NCBI RefSeq assembly: GCF_000422545.1
Contig: NZ_AULZ01000016.1
Coordinates: 1-64,000 of the forward strand
Reading direction: 5' to 3'
Origin: Desulfocurvibacter africanus subsp. africanus DSM 2603
GTDB lineage: Bacteria; Desulfobacterota; Desulfovibrionia; Desulfovibrionales; Desulfovibrionaceae
DNA length: 64,000 nucleotides
The notes below the pieces were generated by a model, which saw nothing but the letters and a program-made list of their open reading frames with translations, did not search any database and was not told the DNA's origin. Each line of letters opens with the position of its first letter. The first letter of the stretch is position 1. The translations under genes were made by a program, and so were the position numbers. This document shows positions 55,087 through 63,363 of this stretch, piece after piece.

Positions 55087-58074
55087 ATGCAGTGGCGAGT
55101 TGAAGTAGCGACGCGGCCGAGCGTTGCCGATACCAGGGGCAGGAGCCTGCCGGGCGAGATACGCGACGCCCTGGGCATGGCCGTGGAATCGGCGCGCGTG
55201 GTCAAGGTCTACACCGTGGACGGCGTGGACGAGGCCCAGATCGGCACGGTGCTGGACAAGGCAGTGCTGCACGACCCCGTGCTGCATGCGGCCTCGCGCA
55301 CGCCCCTTGCCGCGTCCTTGGACTGGGACTGGCTGCTGGAAGTGGGCTTTCGGCCCGGCGTGACAGACAACGAAGGCCGCACCGCCAAATCTTCGGTAGC
55401 CCTGGTGCTGGGTTTCACGCCCGAGCAGGCCAAGGGCCTGGCCGTGTACACGGCCACGCAGTACCTGTTCAAGGGCGCGCTGTCCCGCGAGCAGGTGGAG
55501 CATATCGGCAAGGACCTGCTGGCCAACGAGCTTATCGAATGCATCGAGGTGCGCTCGCGCCAGGAAGGCCCCATCACCGATCCCCGCGCATCGCAGGTCA
55601 AGGGCCGCTCCGTGGACGAGGTGGCTGTCATCCCCCTGTCGACCATGAGCGACGAGCAGATGCTGGCCTTCAGCCGCGAGAATACCCTGGCCCTGAGCCT
55701 GGAGGAGATGCGGGCCATCCGCGCCTACTATGGACGGCCCGAAGTGCGCGCGGCCCGCGCCAAACAGGGCTTGCCTGCCGAGCCCACGGACGCCGAGGTC
55801 GAGGCCCTGGCCCAGACCTGGTCCGAGCACTGCAAGCACAAAATTTTCCAGGCCAGGATCCGCTACGATAACCGCGAGAACGGTCAGCAATACGAGATCG
55901 ACAGTCTGTTCAAGACCTTCATCGCCGGAAGCACCAAGGCCATCCGCGCTGCCAAGGGCAAGGACGACCTGTGTCTGTCCGTGTTCAAGGACAACGCCGG
56001 CGTGTTCAAGTTCGACGAGAACGTGAGCGTGTGCATCAAGGTAGAGACGCACAACAGCCCCTCGGCCCTGGACCCCTACGGGGGCGCGCTGACCGGCATC
56101 GTTGGCGTGAACCGCGATCCCATGGGCACGGGCATGGGCGCCAACCTAGTGTGCAACACCGACGTGTTCTGCTTCGCCTCGCCCTTCCACGAGGGCGAAC
56201 TGCCCCCGCGTCTGCTGCACCCGCGACGCGTGCTCCAGGGCGTGCAGAAGGGCGTGGAGCATGGCGGCAACAAGTCCGGCGTGCCCACGGTCAACGGCTC
56301 CATCGTCTTTGACGAACGCTACCTGGGCAAGCCGCTGGTCTACTGCGGCACCCTCGGCACCATTCCGACCATGGTCAACGGCAAGCCGGGCCATGACAAG
56401 CAGGCCCTCCTTGGCGACCGCATCGTCATGTGCGGCGGCCGCATCGGCAAGGACGGCATCCACGGCGCGACATTCTCCTCCGAGGAGCTGCACGAGGGCT
56501 CTCCTGCCACGGCCGTGCAGATCGGCGATCCCATCACCCAGCGCAAGATGTACGACTTCCTCATGCGCGCCCGCGACACCGGCTTGTACAACGCCATCAC
56601 CGACAACGGCGCGGGCGGCCTGTCCTCGTCCGTGGGCGAGATGGCCCAGGACACGGGCGGAGCACGCCTTGATCTGGCGCGAGCGCCGCTCAAGTACGAC
56701 GGTTTGCGGCCCTGGGAAATCCTGCTCTCCGAAGCGCAGGAGCGCATGACCCTGGCCGTGCCGGCCGACAAGATCGAAGCCTTCCTGAGCCTGGCCGCTG
56801 AGATGGACGTGGATGCCACGGATCTCGGCGAGTTCACGGACACGGGCTACCTCCATGTTACATATGGCGGCAAGCCGGTGGCCTTTCTGGAAATGAATTT
56901 CCTGCACGACGGCGTGCCCCAGATGGAGCTGTCCGCCGTGTGGCAACGGCCGGCCATCGGCGGCCAGGAGCTGCCGAAGCCCAAGCAGAGCCATGGCGAG
57001 CTGCTGCTGAGCATGCTTGGCCGGCTGAACGTCTGCAGCAAGGAATTCGCCGTGCGCCAGTACGACCACGAGGTCCAGGGCGGCAGCGCGGTCAAGCCCA
57101 TGGTGGGTGCGCTGCGCGACGGCCCGTCCGACGCCGGAGCCCTGCGGCCCGTGCTGGGCAGCGAGCGCGGCTTGGTTATCTCCCACGGCATCTGCCCCAA
57201 GTTCAGCGACTTCGACGCCTACTGGATGACGGCCAACGCCGTCGACGAGGCCGTTCGCAATGCCGTGGCCGTGGGCGCGGACCCGGACCAGATGGTCGGC
57301 ACGGACAACTTCTGCTGGTGCGATCCGGTGCAGAGCGAGAAGACGCCCGACGGCGAGTACAAGCTCGCCCAGCTCGTGCGCGCCAACGAGGCCCTGGACC
57401 ACTACTGCCGGGCCTTCTGCGTGCCGTGCATCTCGGGCAAGGACTCCATGAAGAACGACTACTACGGCGGCGGTAAGAAGATCTCCATCCCGCCCACGGT
57501 GCTCTATTCCGTGGTGGGCATCGTGCCGGACGTGAAGCGCTGCGTGACCTCGGACCTCAAGCGGCCAGGCGAGCTGATCTTCCTGCTGGGCCGCACCTTC
57601 GACGAGACCGGCGGCAGCGAGATCGCCGGCCAGCTCGGCGTTGTCGGTAGCCATGTGCCGCAGGTGGACGCCGTATCCGCCCTGCTGCGCTACCGCACGC
57701 TCTTCCAGGCCATGCAGAAAGGCCTGATCAGCGCGGCCCACGACCTGTCCGACGGCGGCTTGGCCGTGGCCCTGGCCGAGATGTGTCTTGGTGGCCGCCT
57801 GGGCGCCCATCTGGACCTCGGCAAGGTGCCCTCGACCCCTGCGGGACTGGACGACCTGACCCTGCTCTACTCCGAATCGGCCAGCCGCCTGCTGGTCACG
57901 GTCAAGCCCGGTAATCGCCAAGCCTTCGAGGCGCTCTTCGCCGGTCAGGACTGCGCCTTGGTGGGCGAGGTCACGCAGGGCAATGCGCTTACGATCGGCC
58001 GGGACGGCAAAGCGCTCTTCATCGCGGATGTGGAGGACATGGCCAGCGCCTTCAAGGCAACTTTGGCTCTGTAA
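55087..58074 (+). CDS. purL: Phosphoribosylformylglycinamidine synthase, PurS-PurL fusion type
   Basis: 995 residues. The N-terminal 80 residues resemble PurS (MQWRVEVATRPSVADTRGRS), followed by the PurL linker and two ATP-grasp-like AIRS halves: LAQTWSEHCKHKIF, CIKVETHNSPSALDPYGGAL, GLYNAITDNGAGGLSSSVGE and ISAAHDLSDGGLAVALAEM. The C-terminal glutaminase domain of the 1300-residue single-chain enzyme is missing, so a separate PurQ must supply ammonia. It makes FGAM in purine synthesis. GAGG lies upstream of ATG 55087. A strong terminator follows. Confidence 0.95.
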   Translation: MQWRVEVATRPSVADTRGRSLPGEIRDALGMAVESARVVKVYTVDGVDEAQIGTVLDKAVLHDPVLHAASRTPLAASLDWDWLLEVGFRPGVTDNEGRTAKSSVALVLGFTPEQAKGLAVYTATQYLFKGALSREQVEHIGKDLLANELIECIEVRSRQEGPITDPRASQVKGRSVDEVAVIPLSTMSDEQMLAFSRENTLALSLEEMRAIRAYYGRPEVRAARAKQGLPAEPTDAEVEALAQTWSEHCKHKIFQARIRYDNRENGQQYEIDSLFKTFIAGSTKAIRAAKGKDDLCLSVFKDNAGVFKFDENVSVCIKVETHNSPSALDPYGGALTGIVGVNRDPMGTGMGANLVCNTDVFCFASPFHEGELPPRLLHPRRVLQGVQKGVEHGGNKSGVPTVNGSIVFDERYLGKPLVYCGTLGTIPTMVNGKPGHDKQALLGDRIVMCGGRIGKDGIHGATFSSEELHEGSPATAVQIGDPITQRKMYDFLMRARDTGLYNAITDNGAGGLSSSVGEMAQDTGGARLDLARAPLKYDGLRPWEILLSEAQERMTLAVPADKIEAFLSLAAEMDVDATDLGEFTDTGYLHVTYGGKPVAFLEMNFLHDGVPQMELSAVWQRPAIGGQELPKPKQSHGELLLSMLGRLNVCSKEFAVRQYDHEVQGGSAVKPMVGALRDGPSDAGALRPVLGSERGLVISHGICPKFSDFDAYWMTANAVDEAVRNAVAVGADPDQMVGTDNFCWCDPVQSEKTPDGEYKLAQLVRANEALDHYCRAFCVPCISGKDSMKNDYYGGGKKISIPPTVLYSVVGIVPDVKRCVTSDLKRPGELIFLLGRTFDETGGSEIAGQLGVVGSHVPQVDAVSALLRYRTLFQAMQKGLISAAHDLSDGGLAVALAEMCLGGRLGAHLDLGKVPSTPAGLDDLTLLYSESASRLLVTVKPGNRQAFEALFAGQDCALVGEVTQGNALTIGRDGKALFIADVEDMASAFKATLAL

Positions 58075-58098
58075 CGCCGTCTGCCCAAGATTGTCTTT

Positions 58099-58136
58099 TC
58101 GGCCCCTGCGGCATGCCGCAGGGGCCGATTTCATTT
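58099..58136 (+). terminator. Terminator of purL
   Basis: 13-bp perfect stem (58099-58111 with 58116-58128), CATG loop, then TTTCATTT. Confidence 0.85.
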
Positions 58137-58207
58137 CGGCTTACGTATGAATCTGCTCAAATCCGTCTTTTTTCTTCCCAAAAGGATTAGATAATTCAGC
58201 TTCCACT

Positions 58208-58236
58208 TTGACCACATTGCGGAAAAAAGATATAGG
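58208..58236 (+). promoter_or_regulatory. Candidate promoter of the tetraheme cytochrome gene
   Basis: TTGACC (58208-58213), 17-base spacer, TATAGG (58231-58236), 65 bp ahead of the start codon. Confidence 0.6.
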
Positions 58237-58300
58237 CCGCTCAAGAACTGGCTGCCAGATGGCCACTTAGCTCCTGCCTCAACCCGAGGAGGGTTCCGCC

Positions 58301-58777
58301 ATGCCTAGCACATTGCGCACAGCTTTGATCCTGATTGCATTCACGATCGCACTGCTGATGCTGGCGGATGTTCCGGGGCTCACGGCCCAAGGTCCGACGT
58401 ACGTTGGCAGCGAGGCCTGCGGCCAATGCCACGCAGAGCAGTATGAGCGCTACAGCAAGGACTCCAAAAAAGCCCGCTCCTCGCAACACGTGACCCGCAT
58501 GGCAACGGACCTCAAGCCCAATGAATTGGCCAAATGCTTTGAATGCCACGTCACGGGCTATGGCCAGCCCGGTGGGTTCGTTAGCTTCGAGCAGACTCCG
58601 CACCTGGCCAATGCCGGCTGCGAAGTCTGCCACGGCCCGGGCTCCATGCACGCCGAATCCGGCGATCCCTCGCTCATCAAAAGCACACTGACACTCAAGG
58701 ACTGCGAAAGCTGCCACAACGAGGAGCGCGTGGCCTCCTTTGGCTTCAAGCCGCTCATCCACGCCGGAGCGCATTAA
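58301..58777 (+). CDS. Periplasmic multihaem cytochrome (c554-like), four haem sites
   Basis: 158 residues with a signal sequence (LILIAFTIALLMLADVPGLTA). Haem sites are CGQCH, CFECH, CEVCH and CESCH. The opening YVGSEACGQCHAEQYERYSK is typical of the cytochrome c554/c' family. Its partner is unknown. GGAGGG precedes the start. It is followed within 30 bp by the promoter of the Mn2+-riboswitch operon, so the two are probably separate transcripts. Confidence 0.9.
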   Translation: MPSTLRTALILIAFTIALLMLADVPGLTAQGPTYVGSEACGQCHAEQYERYSKDSKKARSSQHVTRMATDLKPNELAKCFECHVTGYGQPGGFVSFEQTPHLANAGCEVCHGPGSMHAESGDPSLIKSTLTLKDCESCHNEERVASFGFKPLIHAGAH

Positions 58778-58805
58778 GCCAGCGCTCCGAGCGGCCCGGT
58801 ATGCC

Positions 58806-58833
58806 TTGACACCAGCCGGGCCGTCTATATAGT
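58806..58833 (+). promoter_or_regulatory. Promoter of the riboswitch-Tim44-terC operon
   Basis: TTGACA (58806-58811), 16-base spacer, TATAGT (58828-58833), both near consensus. Transcription would begin around 58840, at the 5' edge of the riboswitch. Confidence 0.75.
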
Positions 58834-58837
58834 TGAC

Positions 58838-58935
58838 TCCACCTGAAGGGGAGTAGCTCTCTCGGGCAAGGTCAACAATACTGGCGATCCCTGATCGCTT
58901 GGCCTTGCCGTCGGACCACACCGATGAGCGAGACC
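58838..58935 (+). ncRNA. yybP-ykoY family riboswitch (Mn2+)
   Basis: The diagnostic loop AAGGGGAGTAGC (58846-58857), the central GTCAACA (58871-58877) and the 3' conserved ACCGATGAGCGAGACC (58920-58935) all match the family, including the E. coli alx and mntP leaders. The aptamer is followed at once by a terminator hairpin that reuses its 3' strand, the usual design for Mn2+-dependent antitermination. The downstream gene is terC, one of the known targets of this class. A covariance-model search was not run. Confidence 0.9.
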
Positions 58936-58972
58936 TTCAGCATGAGTAATCATGCTGGAAGTCTCGTTTTTT
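58929..58972 (+). terminator. Riboswitch-controlled terminator
   Basis: Stem 58929-58945 with 58950-58966 (17 positions, one mismatch and one wobble), GTAA loop, then six T. Its left arm begins inside the conserved 3' strand of the riboswitch, so the two folds are mutually exclusive. Confidence 0.85.
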
Positions 58973-59025
58973 GTTTCGAGACCTCCAGCCCAACCCCGGC
59001 GACCTGCCGGAGATTTGGAGGTCCC

Positions 59026-60057
59026 TTGTTTCACACCTCGCGATTCCATTCCAGACAGACTACTACGCTCGGCCTGAACGCCAAGCGCCCGCGCACCGAA
59101 GCCGCGGCCTTGCAGGGCCTTTCGGCCCAGGACCTGTTACGCTGGCTCATCGTGCCGCTGCTCGCGCTCGCCATGTTCCTCATGGCGGTCGACTCGGCCG
59201 AAGCCAGGCGCATGGGCGGCGGCAAGTCCTTTGGCAGCAAGTCGTCCTACTCCAGCGGCTACAACAAGCCTGCTCCGGCCAAGGATCCGACCACCATGCA
59301 GCGCCAGGCCACGCCGGGGCAGCAGGCGGCTCCGGCCCAGGGCGGATTCCTCTCCAAGTTCGGCGGCATAGGCGGCATGCTCGGTGGCTTGGTCGTGGGC
59401 GGGCTGCTGGGCTCGCTCCTGTTCGGCGGCGGCATGGGCGGCGGCATTGGCATCCTTGAGCTACTGCTGTTCGGCCTGGCCGGCCTAATGCTCTTCAGGT
59501 TCATCCGCTCGCGCAAGGTCTCCCAGGCGAACCCGGCCGCCATGGCCGGCAACGACAGGTATGCCTATGCCGCAGCCCAGGCGGACCGCTCCAGCCCGGC
59601 CGCAAGCGCCGGCGGCTGGGATTCGCTGCGCTCGGCCTCCGCGCAGGCCAGTTCCGCGCCCGAGGCTGGCCCGGCCATGCCCGATGGCCTGGACGAGGCC
59701 GAGTTCCTGTCCGGCGCCAAGGCCCTGTACGCCAGGTTGCAGGCATCCTGGAACCGACGCGACCTTAAGGACATCCGCGCCTTCACCAGCCCCGAGGTCC
59801 TGGCCGAAATCGAGCGCCAGGCCGCCGAGGATCCGATGCCGGACAAGACCGACGTCCTCATGCTCAATGCACGTGTCCTGGAGGCTCGCAAGGATGGCCA
59901 GCAGACCGTGATCACGGTGCTCTACGATGCGCTGCTGCGCGAGGACCAGAACGCCTCTCAGCCCACGCAGGTGCGCGAGGTCTGGCACATCCGCCGAGAC
60001 GAGGCCGCGCCCAGGCCCGAATGGATTCTGGAAGGCATTCAGCAGCTCGAAATGTAA
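59026..60057 (+). CDS. Tim44-like domain membrane protein
   Basis: About 343 residues. A signal anchor (LLRWLIVPLLALAMFLMAVD) leads to the family's RRMGGGKSFGSKSSYSS, a glycine-rich hydrophobic segment (GMLGGLVVGGLLGSLLFGGG) and a C-terminal Tim44/MlaC-like globular domain (LYARLQASWNRRDLKDIRAF, then EVWHIRRDE). The start is uncertain: frames open back to 58924, but that region is the riboswitch and terminator, so I choose the TTG at 59026 after GGAGG. It lies between the Mn2+ riboswitch and terC, so its level probably follows manganese. Its role with TerC is unknown. Confidence 0.72.
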   Translation: MFHTSRFHSRQTTTLGLNAKRPRTEAAALQGLSAQDLLRWLIVPLLALAMFLMAVDSAEARRMGGGKSFGSKSSYSSGYNKPAPAKDPTTMQRQATPGQQAAPAQGGFLSKFGGIGGMLGGLVVGGLLGSLLFGGGMGGGIGILELLLFGLAGLMLFRFIRSRKVSQANPAAMAGNDRYAYAAAQADRSSPAASAGGWDSLRSASAQASSAPEAGPAMPDGLDEAEFLSGAKALYARLQASWNRRDLKDIRAFTSPEVLAEIERQAAEDPMPDKTDVLMLNARVLEARKDGQQTVITVLYDALLREDQNASQPTQVREVWHIRRDEAAPRPEWILEGIQQLEM

Positions 60058-60186
60058 CCGCATGCCGGCCGCGAGGGCGTTCTCTCGCGGCCGGCACGCT
60101 CAAGCCCATGGCCTTCCTTTTCGTGAGCCAGGGCAGACGTCCTCAACCAGCCATGCTAGGCTAACCCGCAATAAGGAGCATCGAGA

Positions 60187-61209
60187 GTGGAAACGGCGTG
60201 GATGTGGATCGGCTTCAACGTACTGGTTCTGGCCCTCCTGGGCCTGGACCTGGGCGTCCTACACCGCAAGGGGCGCGAGATCGGCGTACGCGAGGCCCTG
60301 CTGCTCAGCCTGGGCTACCTCGTTCTGTCCCTGGCTTTCGGCGCAGGCGTGTATTACGTGCTGGGCAATCAGGCCGGCACGGAGTTCTTCACGGGCTATC
60401 TCATCGAGAAGAGCCTGAGCGTGGACAACATATTCGTCTTCGTACTTGTCTTCATGCACTTCGCCGTGCCGAAGACCCATCAGCACAAGGTCCTCTTCTG
60501 GGGCATCCTGGGGGCGCTGGTCATGCGCGCCCTGCTTATTGTGACCGGCGCGGCGATCATCGAGGCTTTCCACTGGGTCATCTACATCTTCGGAGCCTTC
60601 CTCGTCTTCACGGGCGTCAAGATGCTCGTGACCGTGGGCCAGGAGCCCAACCTGGAAGAAAACCGCATCAACCGCTTCATGCGCAGCCGCTTCCGCGTGA
60701 CCGAGGGCTTCGAGGGCCAGAAATTTTTCGTCCGGCGCAATGGCGTGCTCTACATCACGCCGCTCTTGATCGTGCTCGTGCTCATCGAGTTCACGGACCT
60801 GGTATTCGCCCTGGACTCCATCCCGGCCATCTTCGCCATCACCACGGACCCCTTCATCGTCTACACCTCCAACGTCTTCGCCATCCTGGGCCTTCGGGCG
60901 CTCTACTTCGCGCTGGTGGGAATCATCCACCGCTTCCACTACCTCAAGTACGGCCTGTCGCTGGTGCTCGTGGTCGTGGGCGCGAAGATGATCCTCAACG
61001 CCTACTTCGCTGCCAAGGTCGTGCCCACGGAACTGGCCCTGCTAATCACCGCCGTCCTCATCGGCGGCTCCATGCTCGTCTCAGTAATCAAGACCCGCGC
61101 CGTGCCCACGGAAGAGGCCGCCCGCGAGGCCGCACGCTGGTGGGTGCCCGGCAGTCCGCCCAAGGAAAAGACTCGATCCGGGGATGAGGAAGGCCCTACA
61201 AGGTCGTGA
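60187..61209 (+). CDS. TerC/Alx-family integral membrane protein, probable Mn2+ exporter
   Basis: 340 residues from a GTG start with AAGGAG upstream. The TerC signatures EKSLSVDNIFVFVLVFMHF and IEFTDLVFALDSIPAIFAIT supply conserved acidic residues within the membrane, among about nine helices. TerC proteins controlled by yybP-ykoY riboswitches are linked to Mn2+ export or metalation of exported proteins. The gene shares the riboswitch-controlled transcript with the Tim44-like gene (129 bp between them). The charged tail after residue 310 is probably disordered. Confidence 0.92.
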   Translation: METAWMWIGFNVLVLALLGLDLGVLHRKGREIGVREALLLSLGYLVLSLAFGAGVYYVLGNQAGTEFFTGYLIEKSLSVDNIFVFVLVFMHFAVPKTHQHKVLFWGILGALVMRALLIVTGAAIIEAFHWVIYIFGAFLVFTGVKMLVTVGQEPNLEENRINRFMRSRFRVTEGFEGQKFFVRRNGVLYITPLLIVLVLIEFTDLVFALDSIPAIFAITTDPFIVYTSNVFAILGLRALYFALVGIIHRFHYLKYGLSLVLVVVGAKMILNAYFAAKVVPTELALLITAVLIGGSMLVSVIKTRAVPTEEAAREAARWWVPGSPPKEKTRSGDEEGPTRS

Positions 61210-61385
61210 GGCGCAGTAGACGAATCGCCGGATTGGCCGAGCCCTGCGCGGGGACTCTCCTTTTCCCAAAGATATTGAATTGACGTCATAAAGCGGCTAT
61301 GAATAGCAATAGCCTGCCATTTCGCGCTTTGCCGTCCGCCAATTAGACATCCAGGCGGACAATGGCACGGCCGCAAGGAGAGACC

Positions 61386-61576
61386 ATGGGCAAGCAGCAG
61401 TGCACGGTATGCGGCTTCGTTTACGATCCCAAGCAGGGCGCCACCTGTCGGGCATCGAGCCGGGCACGACCTTCGAGGAACTGCCCGAGGATTGGCGCTG
61501 CCCCCTCTGCCGCTCGGGCAGCTCCGTCTTCGAAGGCGAGGCGGAAGAAGATGCGCAGGGCAGTCCCTGCCAATGA
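61386..61576 (+). pseudogene. Rubredoxin gene with a one-base frameshift
   Basis: The sequence starts [18 protein letters not shown], with GGAG upstream. After about 61440 the reading must shift by one base to continue [20 protein letters not shown] and [18 protein letters not shown], ending at a TGA at 61574-61576. Both CxxC iron-binding pairs (CTVC and CPLC) are then present. The length (191 bp) is one base short of a whole number of codons, consistent with a single deletion. Read without the shift, the frame runs on into the next rubredoxin and makes no iron site. It is either a pseudogene or a sequencing error. Confidence 0.85.
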
Positions 61577-61634
61577 GGGCCGACCGAGGTCTCTGCGCTC
61601 AGGGTTTTCATTGAGCAAACAACCGGAGGAACAC

Positions 61635-61796
61635 ATGGACAAGTATGTTTGCAACATTTGTGGCTATGTTTACGATCCCGCAGACGGCGACCCGGATAAC
61701 GGCGTCAATCCCGGCACCAAGTTCGAGGACGTTCCCGAGGACTGGGTCTGCCCCGTGTGCGGCGCGCCCAAGTCCGAGTTCTCCAAGGAAGGCTGA
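61635..61796 (+). CDS. rub: Rubredoxin
   Basis: 53 residues. [20 protein letters not shown] and [17 protein letters not shown] carry the four iron-binding cysteines at Cys6, Cys9, Cys39 and Cys42. It is the electron donor of the oxygen reductase encoded 130 bp downstream and likely also of rubrerythrin. GGAGG lies 5 bases before the ATG. Confidence 0.97.
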   Translation: MDKYVCNICGYVYDPADGDPDNGVNPGTKFEDVPEDWVCPVCGAPKSEFSKEG

Positions 61797-61926
61797 TTTC
61801 CGGCGTCGGCATTGATGCAGGGCCGGGCACGCGCTCAGCGGCCCGGCCTTTACGCTTTGCAGCGGCCTTTTTTTCTCCTAAGAAATACTTGAAGATACCA
61901 TTACGCCTCAACAAGCGAGGAGAACC

Positions 61927-63153
61927 ATGAGACCTGTGGAAATCAAAAAGGATATCCATTGGGTTGGGGCCGTGGACTACAATACGCGCGACTTCCACGG
62001 CTACGCCCTTTCGCCCAACGGCACCACGTACAACGCATTCCTCATCAAGGACGAGAAGGTAACCCTGTTCGACACCGTCAAGCACGGCCATGAAGAGGAG
62101 TTCTTCGAGAACGTGGCCCTGGCCGCAGGAGGCCTGGAAGCCGTGGATTACCTGGTGGTCAACCACCTGGAGCCGGACCACGCCGGCTGCCTCGTGGAAA
62201 CCGTGGAGCGCGTAAAACCCGAGAAGATCTTCTGCTCGCCCATGGGCCTGAAGGCCATGGATTCGCTCTACCATATCAAGGACAAGGGCTGGACCGTCGA
62301 GGCCCTGCCCACGGGCGCGAATCTGTCCCTGGGCCGGCGCACGCTCCAGTTCCTGGAAACGCGCATGCTGCACTGGCCGGACAACATGATGACCTACATC
62401 CCCGAGGACAAGCTGCTCATCTCCAGCGATGCCTTCGGCCAGAATTTGGCCAGCAGCGAGCGATTCGTGGACGAGGTGGACCGGGCCAAGCTCACGGAGC
62501 TCATGCGCGAGTACTTCGCCAACATCGTGCTGCCCTTCTCGCCCATCGTGCAGAAGACCTTCGAGCAGATCCAGAAGCTCGGCTGGGAAATCGACATGAT
62601 CGCCCCGGACCACGGCCTCATGTTCCGCGGCAAGGATGTGGCCTTCGCCATCCAGCAGTACGCCGAACTGGCGGCCCAGCATCCGACCCGGCGCGCCACG
62701 ATCCTCTTCGACACCATGTGGCACTCCACTGAAACCATGGCCAGGGCCATCGGCGACGGCCTCAAGGACGCGGGCTGCGAGGTGACCCTGATGCACCTCA
62801 AGGCCAACCACCACACGAGCGTCATGACCGAGGTCTCGCGCTCGGGCGCGGTCATCGTGGGCAGCCCCACGCACAACAACGGCATCCTGCCCTACGTGGC
62901 CGGCGCGCTGCAGTACATGAAGGGTCTCAAGCCCCAGAACAAGGTCGGCGGAGTGTTCGGCTCCTTCGGCTGGAGCGGCGAGTCCGTGAAGATCATCAAG
63001 GAATGGCTGACGTCCATGAACATCGACGTCGTGGGCGAAGGCGTGCGCACCAAGAACGTCCCGGATGCCGAGATGTTGGCCCAGTGCTTCGACTATGGCC
63101 GCCAGATCGCCCAGGCCATCGAGGCCAAGATGGAAGCCTGCGGCGTGAAATAG
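61927..63153 (+). CDS. roo: Rubredoxin:oxygen oxidoreductase (flavodiiron protein)
   Basis: 408 residues. The diiron site of the beta-lactamase-like domain is complete: His80, Glu82 and Asp84 (NHLEPDHAG), His149, Asp168 and His229 with the family spacing of 18 and 60 between the last three. The C-terminal flavodoxin domain (ILFDTMWHSTETMARAI, then VGSPTHNNGILPYV and GVFGSFGWSGES) binds FMN. It reduces oxygen to water with electrons from rubredoxin; some members also act on NO. The TAG stop is the first part of a decayed MITE-like element. Confidence 0.97.
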   Translation: MRPVEIKKDIHWVGAVDYNTRDFHGYALSPNGTTYNAFLIKDEKVTLFDTVKHGHEEEFFENVALAAGGLEAVDYLVVNHLEPDHAGCLVETVERVKPEKIFCSPMGLKAMDSLYHIKDKGWTVEALPTGANLSLGRRTLQFLETRMLHWPDNMMTYIPEDKLLISSDAFGQNLASSERFVDEVDRAKLTELMREYFANIVLPFSPIVQKTFEQIQKLGWEIDMIAPDHGLMFRGKDVAFAIQQYAELAAQHPTRRATILFDTMWHSTETMARAIGDGLKDAGCEVTLMHLKANHHTSVMTEVSRSGAVIVGSPTHNNGILPYVAGALQYMKGLKPQNKVGGVFGSFGWSGESVKIIKEWLTSMNIDVVGEGVRTKNVPDAEMLAQCFDYGRQIAQAIEAKMEACGVK

Positions 63154-63263
63154 AGCGTTTTGCATGAGAACCGGGAGCTTGTCCTCCCGAGCCTCATCCA
63201 CCAGGGCCATATCCCCTATGGAACGCGCCCTGGACCCACGCATTTCGCTCGCGAAGTGCCTTA
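63151..63263 (+). repeat. Decayed MITE-like element, type 2, copy D
   Basis: Begins TAGAGCGTTTTGCA at the roo stop codon, has CGGGAG/CTCCCG and CCAGGGC/GCCCTGG hairpins and ends in a weakly matching inverted terminus before TA at 63262. More diverged than the other copies. Confidence 0.45.
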
Positions 63264-63302
63264 AAGCCAGCCGCCGTCGGCGCGATTCACCCACGAAATG
63301 AC

Positions 63303-63340
63303 GAACCCCCGCCGGGTAGTTCCAGGCGGGGGTTCTTTAC
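63303..63340. terminator. Bidirectional terminator between roo and the aminotransferase gene
   Basis: 11-bp perfect stem (63303-63313 with 63325-63335), arms starting GAA and ending TTC. Confidence 0.8.
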
Positions 63341-63363
63341 ATTCTGTCTCTCTGCTTCGCGCT

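Noticed and set aside
58924-59025. Start of the Tim44-like protein at 58924 or 58942
   Set aside because: These ATGs lie inside the riboswitch 3' strand and terminator hairpin, so they would not be a normal start.
61362-61796. A 144-residue 'double rubredoxin'
   Set aside because: The middle third is not rubredoxin-like; it arises from a one-base frameshift in the first rubredoxin gene followed by in-frame entry into the second.
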